From: an uncultured Bacteroidota bacterium
GTDB lineage: Bacteria; Bacteroidota; Bacteroidia; Chitinophagales; Chitinophagaceae
DNA length: 5,789 nucleotides
Assembly: GCA_946479055.1 (NCBI GenBank)
Contig: CAMLEX010000350.1
Coordinates: 1 to 5,789 of the forward strand
Direction of reading: 5' to 3'
The notes beneath the pieces are model-generated. The model made no database searches and was not told the origin of the DNA. It was given only the letters and a program-made list of their open reading frames with translations. This document shows positions 1 through 5,789 of the stretch, in pieces (the stretch's first letter is position 1; every line of letters starts with the position of its first letter). The translations under genes were made by a program, and so were the position numbers.

Positions 1-464
1 ATGCATTTTGGCAGGCGATGGATTATTTCCATGGTCCTGTATGGGCAAGCCATAATAATTGCCGTGCTTTGGTCAACCATAACCGCCAGTTCAGTGATGA
101 AATGATTAAGGCATTAATTGAACGTGGGGCTGTGATCGGCGTTGCACTGGATGCATGGATGATGGTGCCGGATTGGCAACGGGGAGTATCGATGCCCGAA
201 ACTATGCAATGCAACCTGGAGAAAATGATTGATCATATTGATCATATCTGCCAGTTGACGGGTAATGCATTGCATGTTGGTATCGGTACAGATCTCGATG
301 GTGCATTCGGTAAAGAACAATGCCCTCACAACCTGGAAACCATTGCCGATTTACAGAAGTTGATCCCTTTGCTTGAGAAAAAAGGTTATTCTACGAATGA
401 TATTACAAACTTGATGCATGGAAACTGGTTGCGGTTTTTGAAAAAGGCATGGAATAAAAAATAA
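1..464 (+). CDS. Membrane dipeptidase (peptidase M19), C-terminal part, 5' truncated
   Basis: This is the C-terminal part of a zinc-dependent dipeptidase of the M19 (renal/membrane dipeptidase) family, which hydrolyses dipeptides, in some members those with a D-residue at the second position. The frame is open from the window edge (first full codon at position 3, reading AFWQA before the ATG at 18), so that ATG is internal and the gene starts upstream. Visible family motifs are PVWASHNNCRAL, whose His (codon 51-53) aligns with a metal-ligand His in the renal enzyme; HNRQFSDE, equivalent to the RN(x)nD segment; and GIGTDLDGAFG, equivalent to the GxDxDG substrate-pocket loop. The C-terminal tail (GNWLRFLKKAW) is also typical. 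About 154 residues are present of a usual 350-400, so the N-terminal metal ligands are outside the window. Localisation cannot be judged because the N-terminus is missing. No clear terminator follows the TAA. The family call is firm; the exact substrate is unknown. Confidence 0.93.
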   Translation, partial: AFWQAMDYFHGPVWASHNNCRALVNHNRQFSDEMIKALIERGAVIGVALDAWMMVPDWQRGVSMPETMQCNLEKMIDHIDHICQLTGNALHVGIGTDLDGAFGKEQCPHNLETIADLQKLIPLLEKKGYSTNDITNLMHGNWLRFLKKAWNKK

Positions 465-892
465 TCATTGTTATATAAATATTTAGTCAATCAGTAACAT
501 ACAGCTAACAATCAGTTCTCATTTTGTTTTTGAAGCCATTAAAACGAAGCTGATTTAGAACGGGAATAGATAGTTGGAGACGTATATCCGCACTTGTTAT
601 ATAATTAGTTCAGGTTGTTATTTCATTTGCCCACAGGATCAAAGTTTGTGTGGTGCTTATGAAGAAAAAAGTCTCCGGCAAAAGGAAAAGTCCAGCATGT
701 AAAATGACAGATAATAATGTTTTTCATTTTAATTCTATGGTATGTGATTTGTGAGTTTATTCATTGAGAAAAGGCGGGTGAGATATAAAATATAAATTTG
801 CTGCCAGATACGAAACTTAATCATACCCTTTATTTCTGGCTCATTAGTTTTCTGAAAATCAATTACCCCGATTCCCTAGTATCGAACGTATT
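465..892. other. Intergenic region without a supported gene
   Basis: This 428-base AT-rich gap lies between the dipeptidase and the Rieske gene. It has no ORF that I recognise and no obvious hairpin-plus-T-tract terminator behind the dipeptidase. Its clearest element is the promoter-like TAAATTTG at 793-800. Two tiny ORFs overlap on opposite strands in the middle: 659-754 (+, 31 codons, very basic start MKKKVSGKRK) and 623-727 (-, 34 codons, start MKNIIIC). They cannot both be well-conserved proteins, and neither resembles a known family, so I do not call either as a gene. Confidence 0.6.
793..800 (+). promoter_or_regulatory. Bacteroidota-type -7 element upstream of the Rieske gene
   Basis: The octamer TAAATTTG matches the Bacteroidota primary-sigma -7 consensus TAnnTTTG exactly. 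It would place transcription start near 805-808 and give a leader of roughly 85 bases before the ATG at 893. No TTTG lies at the expected 19-21 base spacing upstream; the nearest similar string (ATTG, 763-766) is about 26 bases away. The -33 element is therefore weak or absent. This is a sequence match only. Confidence 0.45.
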
Positions 893-1696
893 ATGAAAAG
901 TAAAGCGAATTTTAAAGGGCATCCCCTGCATCCCATTCTTGTTTCTTTTCCAATTGCTTTTTTTATTGGCGCACTGGTATTCGATGTTTTAGGTCTTGTA
1001 TTCAGCCGGAATGATTTTCATAGTACAGGCATGTATTTAGAGATAGCAGGTATTGGATTTGCTTTGTTGGCTGCTATTCCTGGCATAGTTGATTACATTT
1101 TTATTGTTCCGCCCAAAAGTTCTGCAAAAAGGCGAACTGTTAAACACGGACTTACTAATATAATCGTGGTGATCATTTTTGTTGTAGCACTTGTGTTCCG
1201 GCAAAAACAGGATATCCCTTTTTTATTTATAATCTGTTTGGAAATGGTTGGGATTATTCTATTAAGTATTGCGGGCTGGTTAGGTGGAACGTTGGTTTAT
1301 CGAAATCAGATAGGAGTTGATGTCAGGTATGCCCATGCCGGTAAATGGAAAGAAGAATATATAGACCAGGCAAGTATAGACAAGGAAAATGGTCAAATTT
1401 TGGTTGCTTCAATTAATGAATTAAAGGTAAATCAGATGAAACTTATTCATATAAAAGGAAAACGAATTGTAGTTTGTAAAACGGAAAGAGGATATGCTGC
1501 ATTTGATGACCATTGCACCCATCGTGGTGGTTCATTGGCAGGAGGTTCTATGATATGTGGAATTGTTCAATGTCCCTGGCATGGATCACAATTCGATGCC
1601 CGTACCGGCATCATTATGGCAGGCCCTGCTAAAGAAAACATTCATGCTTACGTTGTAAAGGAAACTGATACAAATGTGTTTTTAATTTTACAGTAA
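893..1696 (+). CDS. DUF2231 membrane domain fused to a Rieske [2Fe-2S] domain
   Basis: This 267-residue protein is probably a membrane-anchored electron-transfer protein. Residues 1-135 form a DUF2231 module: the signature GHPLHP (residues 9-14) is followed by four predicted helices at about 14-36, 46-72, 88-103 and 108-133. Residues 165-267 form a Rieske domain with both cluster-binding boxes, CTHRGGSL (Cys208, His210) and CPWHG (Cys227, His230). The extra cysteines that make the disulfide in bc1-type Rieske proteins are absent, so the domain resembles the ferredoxin/dioxygenase type. The basic loop between helices 2 and 3 (KSSAKRRTVKHG) suggests, by the positive-inside rule, that both ends and the cluster face the cytoplasm. 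No oxidase, cytochrome or reductase partner lies next to it, so its redox partner is unknown. The ATG at 893 is the first start after the in-frame TAG at 845. No strong Shine-Dalgarno is seen. It runs convergent to the next two genes. Confidence 0.93.
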   Translation: MKSKANFKGHPLHPILVSFPIAFFIGALVFDVLGLVFSRNDFHSTGMYLEIAGIGFALLAAIPGIVDYIFIVPPKSSAKRRTVKHGLTNIIVVIIFVVALVFRQKQDIPFLFIICLEMVGIILLSIAGWLGGTLVYRNQIGVDVRYAHAGKWKEEYIDQASIDKENGQILVASINELKVNQMKLIHIKGKRIVVCKTERGYAAFDDHCTHRGGSLAGGSMICGIVQCPWHGSQFDARTGIIMAGPAKENIHAYVVKETDTNVFLILQ

Positions 1697-1736
1697 GGTA
1701 AATTGAAACCAGGAAAAAGCAATAAAACAACTAATC

Positions 1737-1856
1737 CTACTGATAGTTTTCAGAAGCATGCATTTTACGAGAGTTATTGTTGCCCATGAGTAAACGTATG
1801 CAAATAAAAACACCGATTCCCAGGATTATAGCCGTTCCTAAAATTTTCTTATTCAT
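1737..1856 (-). CDS. Hypothetical small single-pass membrane protein (39 aa)
   Basis: This short ORF has the layout of a real membrane miniprotein. A basic N-terminus (MNKK) is followed by an uninterrupted hydrophobic stretch from about residue 5 to 24 (ILGTAIILGIGVFICIRLLM, broken only by Arg21), then a polar tail (GNNNSRKMHASENYQ). I do not recognise a family and assign no function. It begins 67 bases after the stop of the dehydrogenase gene on the same strand, so it could be the last gene of that transcript. An A-rich stretch (AAAAAACC) lies about 7-14 bases before the ATG, which is compatible with Bacteroidota translation initiation. It ends 40 bases from the convergent Rieske gene. Its coding status rests on amino-acid pattern and position alone. 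A chance ORF of this length is possible, but the charge and hydrophobicity layout argues against it. Confidence 0.5.
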   Translation of the reverse strand: MNKKILGTAIILGIGVFICIRLLMGNNNSRKMHASENYQ

Positions 1857-1923
1857 GCTAATTGGTTTTTTATAAAAGTAATTCTGATTAAAAGTAATAT
1901 TATCCAGCCAGGCCAGGGGAAGC

Positions 1924-3033
1924 TCAATGTGAAATTTCAGATAAGGTATACGAACTAATTTCTACCCTGTTTCCTGTTTTCATAGCTTCATAAATTGCTT
2001 GTATGATCATAACATCCTGTCTTCCCATTTCCCCCGGAACTTTTGCCTCGCTATTAGTAAGAATGGCATGTGCAAAATCATCCATTTGTAATGCCTGCTG
2101 ATTGATAGCAGGATAATTGATGAAACCGGTAGCGGTTTTTCCCTTAATCCCGGTGTATTCATAGGCGGGTGAAAGTTCAAACCATCCATGAGTTGCATCG
2201 GCATGAAGAATATTCATTTCCGATGAATAACTGGTTTCGCAAAATGCTGTAAGCCCATCAGGAAATTCCATTTCCCAACTCAGCGACTCTTCTATGCCGT
2301 CAAATAAAGCCGGGTTTGTTTTTTTTCCTTCTTTGGCAGTTACTGCTATAGGTTCCATTCCCGTAGTATAGCGTGCTACCTGAATACAATATATTCCAAG
2401 ATCCATAAGAGGGCCGCCGCCCGCCAGTCTTTTATCCAGTCGCCAGCCTTTTGTGCCACTGCTTCCATGTCCTGCATGGATATAAGTTAATTCACCAAAT
2501 ACTTTTGATTGTCCCATTTTCATCGCATCTCTGTGGTGAGGTTCAAAATGCAAACGATAGCCTATCGATAATAATTTGCCTGCATCTTTACAGGCTTTTA
2601 TCATTTCATCACATTGCCGCATATTTAAAGCCATCGGTTTTTCACAAATAATATGTTTTCCTGCTTTCGCTCCCCTGATCACATATTCCGCATGCAGGGC
2701 ATTGGGAAGAACGATGTAAAGAATATCGATCTCTTTATTATTAATTATTTCATCAAAGTTTTCATAGCTATATATATTGCTGTCGGGAATATTATATTTC
2801 ACTTTCCATTCCGGAATTTTTGATTCTGATCCGGTAACTATACCTGCCAGGTAGCAATGTTTTGTTTCCATCAGTGCAGGAGCCAGTTGTCCGGTGCTGT
2901 ATTTACCCAGCCCCACCAGGGCTATTCCTAGTTTTTTTTCTGTAGCAGGAACATACACATCTTTTATCAATTCACTTACTATTCCTTCACGTTTAGCGGC
3001 GGCTTTATTTTCGTAATTAATATTTTCAATCAT
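1924..3033 (-). CDS. Gfo/Idh/MocA oxidoreductase, glucose-fructose oxidoreductase-like
   Basis: This 369-residue protein is an NAD(P)-dependent sugar (or sugar-derivative) dehydrogenase. An N-terminal Rossmann fold (about 35-155) carries the nucleotide-binding turn ALVGLGKYS (38-46) and the family motif EKPMA (131-135), whose Lys132 is the conserved catalytic lysine. The C-terminal alpha/beta domain (about 156-360) includes GYRLHFEPHH (158-167) and AGGGPLMDLGIYCI (204-217). Asp211 and Tyr215 in the latter match the Asp/Tyr pair of Zymomonas glucose-fructose oxidoreductase. The tail VPGEMGRQDVMIIQAIYEA (332-350) also closely fits that subgroup. Unlike the Zymomonas enzyme it has no Tat or Sec signal: the first 34 residues are a charged extension (MIENINYENKAAAKREG), so a cytoplasmic location is likely. 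The subgroup call is strong; whether it oxidises glucose or another sugar is not visible. The ATG is preceded by an AT-rich leader without a strong Shine-Dalgarno. The 39-residue miniprotein gene follows downstream. Confidence 0.95.
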   Translation of the reverse strand: MIENINYENKAAAKREGIVSELIKDVYVPATEKKLGIALVGLGKYSTGQLAPALMETKHCYLAGIVTGSESKIPEWKVKYNIPDSNIYSYENFDEIINNKEIDILYIVLPNALHAEYVIRGAKAGKHIICEKPMALNMRQCDEMIKACKDAGKLLSIGYRLHFEPHHRDAMKMGQSKVFGELTYIHAGHGSSGTKGWRLDKRLAGGGPLMDLGIYCIQVARYTTGMEPIAVTAKEGKKTNPALFDGIEESLSWEMEFPDGLTAFCETSYSSEMNILHADATHGWFELSPAYEYTGIKGKTATGFINYPAINQQALQMDDFAHAILTNSEAKVPGEMGRQDVMIIQAIYEAMKTGNRVEISSYTLSEISH

Positions 3034-3059
3034 GATAATTTCATTTTAAGGATTACCTG

Positions 3060-3092
3060 CAAAAGTCATTATGACTAAAAATGTAATACAAA
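3060..3092 (-). promoter_or_regulatory. Possible Bacteroidota-type promoter for the dehydrogenase gene
   Basis: Read on the minus strand, TTTG (complement of 3089-3092) is followed after 21 bases by GACTTTTG (complement of 3060-3067). This matches the Bacteroidota -33/-7 arrangement (TTTG, 19-21 bases, TAnnTTTG) with one mismatch in the -7 box. Transcription would start about 20 bases before the ATG at 3033. Position and spacing fit well, but the boxes are short and the region is AT-rich. Confidence 0.4.
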
Positions 3093-3205
3093 GAATGCTA
3101 AGAACATGCCAATACAAACGGATTATAATTTTCAAGGCTTGCGGTATAGCTGAGCAGGGCTGTTATTAGCTATTGATATAATGAAAGGGATGGGGAAAAA
3201 TTTTA

Positions 3206-3235
3206 GCACAAATTGTGCAATTGGATAATTATCCA
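3206..3235. repeat. Two adjacent perfect palindromes
   Basis: A 13-base odd palindrome (3206-3218, GCACAA-A-TTGTGC) is followed three bases later by a perfect 14-base even palindrome (3222-3235, TGGATAA-TTATCCA). They lie about 170 bases upstream of the dehydrogenase start and overlap the first recognisable codons of the decayed channel gene. They could be operator-like sites for dimeric regulators. The second may instead be a by-product of old coding sequence, since it encodes Trp-Ile-Ile-Ile in the channel's frame. Confidence 0.4.
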
Positions 3236-3850
3236 TGCCTGGGGATCATTTTGGTCATAATTGTTTTTTGCCTGAATTATGGCCGATACCCTGTCAGCAA
3301 ACGGGTTTAAAAAAGTAGTAGAGATAAAGCAGTTCAATCCTTCACTCGATATTTTTTTAAAACCCTATTTCCTGCAAGTCTTTTTATTCACATGGGAGCT
3401 CCTTATAGCTGGCATACAACTGACTTTTTTTACTGCCATCGTAGCAGGTTTAAGTGTTGCAACAGGTTGAACACTGCCAGGTTATTCTTTAGAATTTTGT
3501 CAGCGGCATTTTTATTCTTGCATTACGTTCCTGCAGCGTTGGTGACAATATTGTGATACAGGGATAGGAGGGAGCTGTTGCATTTACGCAATTATTTCAT
3601 ACCATCAGTCTCACATTGGGAAAATAAAACTTTTGTAGTTCCGAACAGATAATTATCCAAAAACATGATAATCAATGAGCGGCAAGTTTGAAGATTCAAT
3701 ATTTATTTCGGCAGGAAAAATTTGGGATGGATCTGAAACTTGCAGGTGTTATTTCGCCCGAAGAAGGTTTGCCAGGAGCTGCAAGTATTGGCAAATAAAT
3801 CCACTTTTTGGATTCCTAAACCGGAATAAAAATCCTCAAAATTTTAAGAA
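3213..3850 (+). pseudogene. Decayed MscS-family mechanosensitive channel gene
   Basis: Family MscS-like text can be followed across all three plus frames. Segment 1 (3222-3242) reads WIIIHAW. Segment 2 (3245-3304) gives the first-helix remnant IILVIIVFCL. Segment 3 (about 3300-3476) reads NGFKKVVEIKQFNPSLDIFL, then a hydrophobic helix, then TAIVAGLSVATG. Segment 4 (3478-3618) holds the pore-helix and beta-domain core, NFVSGIFILAL, SVGDNIVIQG and LFHTISLTL. Segment 5 (3620-3712) gives ENKTFVVPN, LSKNMIIN and RFNIYFG. These fit the usual family order (GLALQGTLQNF, then KVGD, then DNKxxxIPN, then FGI). In-frame stops occur at 3468 (TGA), 3490 (TAG), 3565 (TAG), 3650 (TAA) and 3689 (TGA). Frameshifts are needed near 3243, 3295, 3477 and 3619. 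Three stops sit where the family usually has Gln, each one C-to-T change from CAG or CAA. After about 3712 only faint C-terminal remnants remain. It cannot make a working channel, and its exact ends are uncertain. Confidence 0.85.
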
Positions 3851-3924
3851 AAAAGAACACATATAAATAAAGAATGGCATGAGTTTTTCTTTCTGAAGGC
3901 CTTAATCATTAAACCTATAAATCT

Positions 3925-4107
3925 ATGTTTCAAAATTCAACTGCACTCAGAAATGGGGTTCCCCAACTGACTGTTGTCCCGAAAGAAAAAAAAGTGGGTA
4001 GCTCGGCAAAAATCGTAATCCTCAAAAGAGTGAATAACAAGCCCAAAATATTGCTTCCGCCGTCACGGGAACAGTATATTAAAGCCAGGAAGCATGATTT
4101 CCTTTGA
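3925..4107 (+). CDS. Unrecognised 60-codon ORF, doubtful gene
   Basis: This ORF encodes a basic, lysine-rich 60-residue product with no membrane segment or signal peptide. It begins MFQNSTALRNG and ends with a polar helix-like stretch (PPSREQYIKARKHDFL). I do not recognise any family. It lies in a decayed stretch between the channel pseudogene and the amylase gene. No clear promoter octamer or Shine-Dalgarno precedes the ATG. The frame beyond the TGA continues with two early stops, so it could be a fragment of a longer lost gene. The non-random look of the peptide (repeated K/R with ILKR and KILLPPSREQY) keeps it worth listing, but a chance ORF is about equally likely. Confidence 0.3.
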   Translation: MFQNSTALRNGVPQLTVVPKEKKVGSSAKIVILKRVNNKPKILLPPSREQYIKARKHDFL

Positions 4108-4317
4108 GTTGCAGACAGATCAAAAGAGATCCATCATCAACAATAGCAAGATTTTTAGATCCTAATATATGTGGGCGAAAGTCGTATGCAATTGTTGCTG
4201 AGGCGATTCAATTTTCTTAAGGCATTTTTTCGGAGACAGGATCGTTCGTGACAATTTTTAAAATGATTTGCACATTGGCAAATTTTTTTACAAAGGTTGG
4301 GGACTCTTACTTCCATA
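4108..4317. other. Non-coding tail between the small ORF and the amylase gene
   Basis: I see no supported gene in this stretch. A short open stretch reading PSSTIARFLDPNICGRKSY (about 4130-4186, +) has a protein-like flavour but no start codon and no family I can name. It may be leftover coding sequence in a decaying region. Near its right end is the hairpin described separately. Confidence 0.5.
4265..4289 (+). terminator. Weak terminator-like hairpin with T tract
   Basis: A 6-bp stem, ATTTGC (4266-4271) pairing with GCAAAT (4278-4283), encloses the loop ACATTG. On the plus strand it is followed directly by a run of Ts to 4289. The stem is AT-rich, so it would be weak. It lies about 35-50 bases beyond the amylase stop codon, and on the minus strand it is followed by CATTTT, so it might also act for the amylase transcript. 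Confidence 0.35.
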
Positions 4318-5789
4318 TCAATCCAATAATGGCAATACATCCTCAGCTATCCAAACACTGACCGATTTATCCGCTACAAAAAAATCACCCCAACCATCCT
4401 CGTTGATCGGAACTTTTTCGGGGTGGCCGCAAATATCAACAAACATTTTACCCGCATGTTTTTTCCCAATTTCCATGTTCTTGTTTCCGGTATAGCCATT
4501 GGTGAGTACCACGGCACATCCTGATCCTTTTTTTTCGTCGATGCCTTCTCTTGTCCAGCCAATTGTTCTAGGATGATCAAAATAATCTCTTTGTATTCCA
4601 TATGCTATTTCCTTTCTTACTTTCATCATTTGTTCCAGGTTGGGCACAATGTTTAATTCCACATATATTTCTTCATCATCTTTCTTGTCAAAGTAGTGAG
4701 CTCCATACATGGCAGGGTAAAATACACAGGGCAGGCCTTGTTCCCGTAAAAGGATCAAAGCATAAGCCAATGGTTTAAACCATAGCTCTACGGGTGATTG
4801 CAAAGATTGCAAGGGTTGTGTGTCATGATTGTCTACAAACGTGATGGCGAATTCCGGTTTGTGTTGAAGGAGTGTGTTTTCTAATATTTTACTCATGTCA
4901 TATTGATTGTCGCTGACCGATGCATGATGAAAATTAAAATGCAGCGGCACATCAAAAAGCTTAATTCTTCCTTCGGTGGCTTCTATGTATTTTAATAATG
5001 GTTCGTGATGGCTGCGCCAGTATTCACCAACGCATAAAAAATCTTTTCTAAAATATGTTCTCAGGTAATCTAGCCAGTCATTAAAAAAACTGTAATGAAT
5101 ATGTTTGACAGCATCGAGCCTGAATCCATCTATAGCCATCGTTTTCATATACCATTTACCCCACTTACGAAGTTCTTTGCGTACAGCGGGATTACGAAAC
5201 TCTATATCTGCTCCCATCAGGTAATCATAATTGCCTAGCTCATCTTCAATCATTTCCTCCCACTGGCCATCGGAATATTCATTCGGGATCAAATAAATAT
5301 CATGATTTTCACTGATGCCGGTAAAACTTTGCCAGTCCCAGGTAAAATCAGAATACTTACCTTTTCTTCCGGGGAAATAAAACTTTGTCCATGCATCAAT
5401 TTTTTCTTCACCTATAAATTCATTCCGGTTATCCGGGTTTACTTTAATCACAGAAATTTTTTCCTGCTCATCGCCTCCGTGTTTATGATTTAAAACAATA
5501 TCAGCTAATACCTGTATCCCATTGTTATGAAAAGCATGGATACAGGTCCGGTATTCTTTGCGTGTACCATACCTGGTTCTTATGCTTCCTTTCTGATCAA
5601 ATTCTCCCAGGTCGTACAGATCATAAATAGCGTATCCCGGCTCTTCTGTTCCCAATGCCGATTTATAAGCAGGCGGTAACCACACATGGGTAATCCCCAA
5701 TGTTGAAAGTCGGGCGGCTTCGTCTGCTGCATGCAGCCACAAGTTTCCTTCGGCTGCATAATACCAATGAAAGAATTGGAACAATGTAA
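4318..5789 (-). CDS. Alpha-amylase, GH13 subfamily 5-like, 5' end outside the window
   Basis: This endo-acting enzyme cleaves alpha-1,4 bonds in starch, glycogen or maltodextrins. About 490 residues are visible, close to full length. Counting from the TTG at 5784, the conserved GH13 regions appear in order: region I DIVLNH (95-100); LMGADIEF (189-196), equivalent to the LMYADIDY region of liquefying amylases; region II GFRLDAVKH (220-228, nucleophile Asp224); region III VGEYW (252-256, acid/base Glu254); and region IV FVDNHDTQP (316-324, stabiliser Asp321). A B-domain insert (about 101-188) follows region I, and a beta-rich C-terminal domain (about 395-488) closes the protein. FQFFHWYY at the N-terminus and PVELWFKPLAYALILLRE after region IV are typical of GH13_5. 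TTG 5784 is probably an internal Leu, because the frame stays open to the edge (preceding codon ACA). The real start should be a few codons upstream in a cytoplasmic enzyme, or further if there is a signal peptide. No other starch gene is visible beside it. Confidence 0.95.
   Translation of the reverse strand, partial: TLFQFFHWYYAAEGNLWLHAADEAARLSTLGITHVWLPPAYKSALGTEEPGYAIYDLYDLGEFDQKGSIRTRYGTRKEYRTCIHAFHNNGIQVLADIVLNHKHGGDEQEKISVIKVNPDNRNEFIGEEKIDAWTKFYFPGRKGKYSDFTWDWQSFTGISENHDIYLIPNEYSDGQWEEMIEDELGNYDYLMGADIEFRNPAVRKELRKWGKWYMKTMAIDGFRLDAVKHIHYSFFNDWLDYLRTYFRKDFLCVGEYWRSHHEPLLKYIEATEGRIKLFDVPLHFNFHHASVSDNQYDMSKILENTLLQHKPEFAITFVDNHDTQPLQSLQSPVELWFKPLAYALILLREQGLPCVFYPAMYGAHYFDKKDDEEIYVELNIVPNLEQMMKVRKEIAYGIQRDYFDHPRTIGWTREGIDEKKGSGCAVVLTNGYTGNKNMEIGKKHAGKMFVDICGHPEKVPINEDGWGDFFVADKSVSVWIAEDVLPLLD

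Noticed and set aside
2451..2651. A 66-codon plus-strand ORF inside the dehydrogenase gene.
   Set aside because: It is antisense to a well-conserved Gfo/Idh/MocA coding region and has no recognisable protein features; it is a shadow.
3279..3470. The 63-codon ORF MADTLSANG... as an intact small membrane protein.
   Set aside because: Its sequence continues as MscS-like text past the TGA at 3468 and, after a one-base shift near 3477, in the next frame. It is one piece of the pseudogene rather than a separate gene.
3224..3659. The 12-mer GATAATTATCCA occurs at 3224-3235 and again at 3648-3659, bracketing most of the channel pseudogene.
   Set aside because: A repeated 12-mer is expected about once by chance in a window this long, and both copies lie inside the pseudogene's own coding text. 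There is no target-site or mobile-element structure.
3675..3866. A 63-codon plus-strand ORF starting MSGKFEDSIF.
   Set aside because: It runs in a different frame through the last recognisable part of the MscS remnant (RFNIYFG in the neighbouring frame), so it is a by-product of that gene's decay.
4155..4340. A 61-codon minus-strand ORF overlapping the end of the amylase gene.
   Set aside because: It overlaps the amylase 3' end in another frame, has an irregular Cys/Asn-rich composition and resembles no family.
1..5789. A search by eye for a new multi-gene system, such as defence, toxin-antitoxin or secretion, or for a mobile element.
   Set aside because: All long ORFs belong to known metabolic or membrane families, there are no paired small genes with toxin or antitoxin features, and no inverted terminal repeats, integrase or repeat-spacer arrays were seen.

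Overview
The window looks like a chromosomal segment from a member of the Bacteroidota, most likely near the Chitinophagaceae. This is an inference from the AT-rich intergenic DNA, the lack of strong Shine-Dalgarno sequences, two matches to the Bacteroidota -7 promoter element (TAnnTTTG), and the style of the proteins. The gene content is metabolic and housekeeping-like. I see no transposase, integrase, CRISPR array, tRNA, rRNA or phage gene, and no convincing new multi-gene system.

Layout from left to right. Positions 1-464 (+) hold the C-terminal part of a family M19 (renal/membrane dipeptidase-type) metallopeptidase that enters from outside the window. A 428-base gap follows, with a good promoter element near 793-800. 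Positions 893-1696 (+) encode a four-helix DUF2231 membrane domain fused to a C-terminal Rieske [2Fe-2S] domain. Convergent to it on the minus strand are a 369-residue glucose-fructose-oxidoreductase-like Gfo/Idh/MocA dehydrogenase (1924-3033) and, just downstream of it, a 39-codon single-helix membrane miniprotein (1737-1856). The region 3034-4317 has no long intact gene. It contains a decayed MscS-type mechanosensitive channel gene (about 3213-3850, several frameshifts and at least five in-frame stops), one unrecognised 60-codon ORF (3925-4107) and a weak terminator-like hairpin. Positions 4318-5789 (-) encode a GH13 subfamily 5-like alpha-amylase whose frame stays open to the window edge, so its true start lies outside.

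The genes do not form one evident pathway. The dehydrogenase and the miniprotein share a strand and lie 67 bases apart, so they could be cotranscribed. The amylase is separated from the dehydrogenase by about 1.3 kb that holds the dead channel gene, and the dipeptidase and Rieske genes are separate plus-strand units. The most informative observations are the MscS pseudogene, the membrane-anchored Rieske fusion and the small membrane protein.
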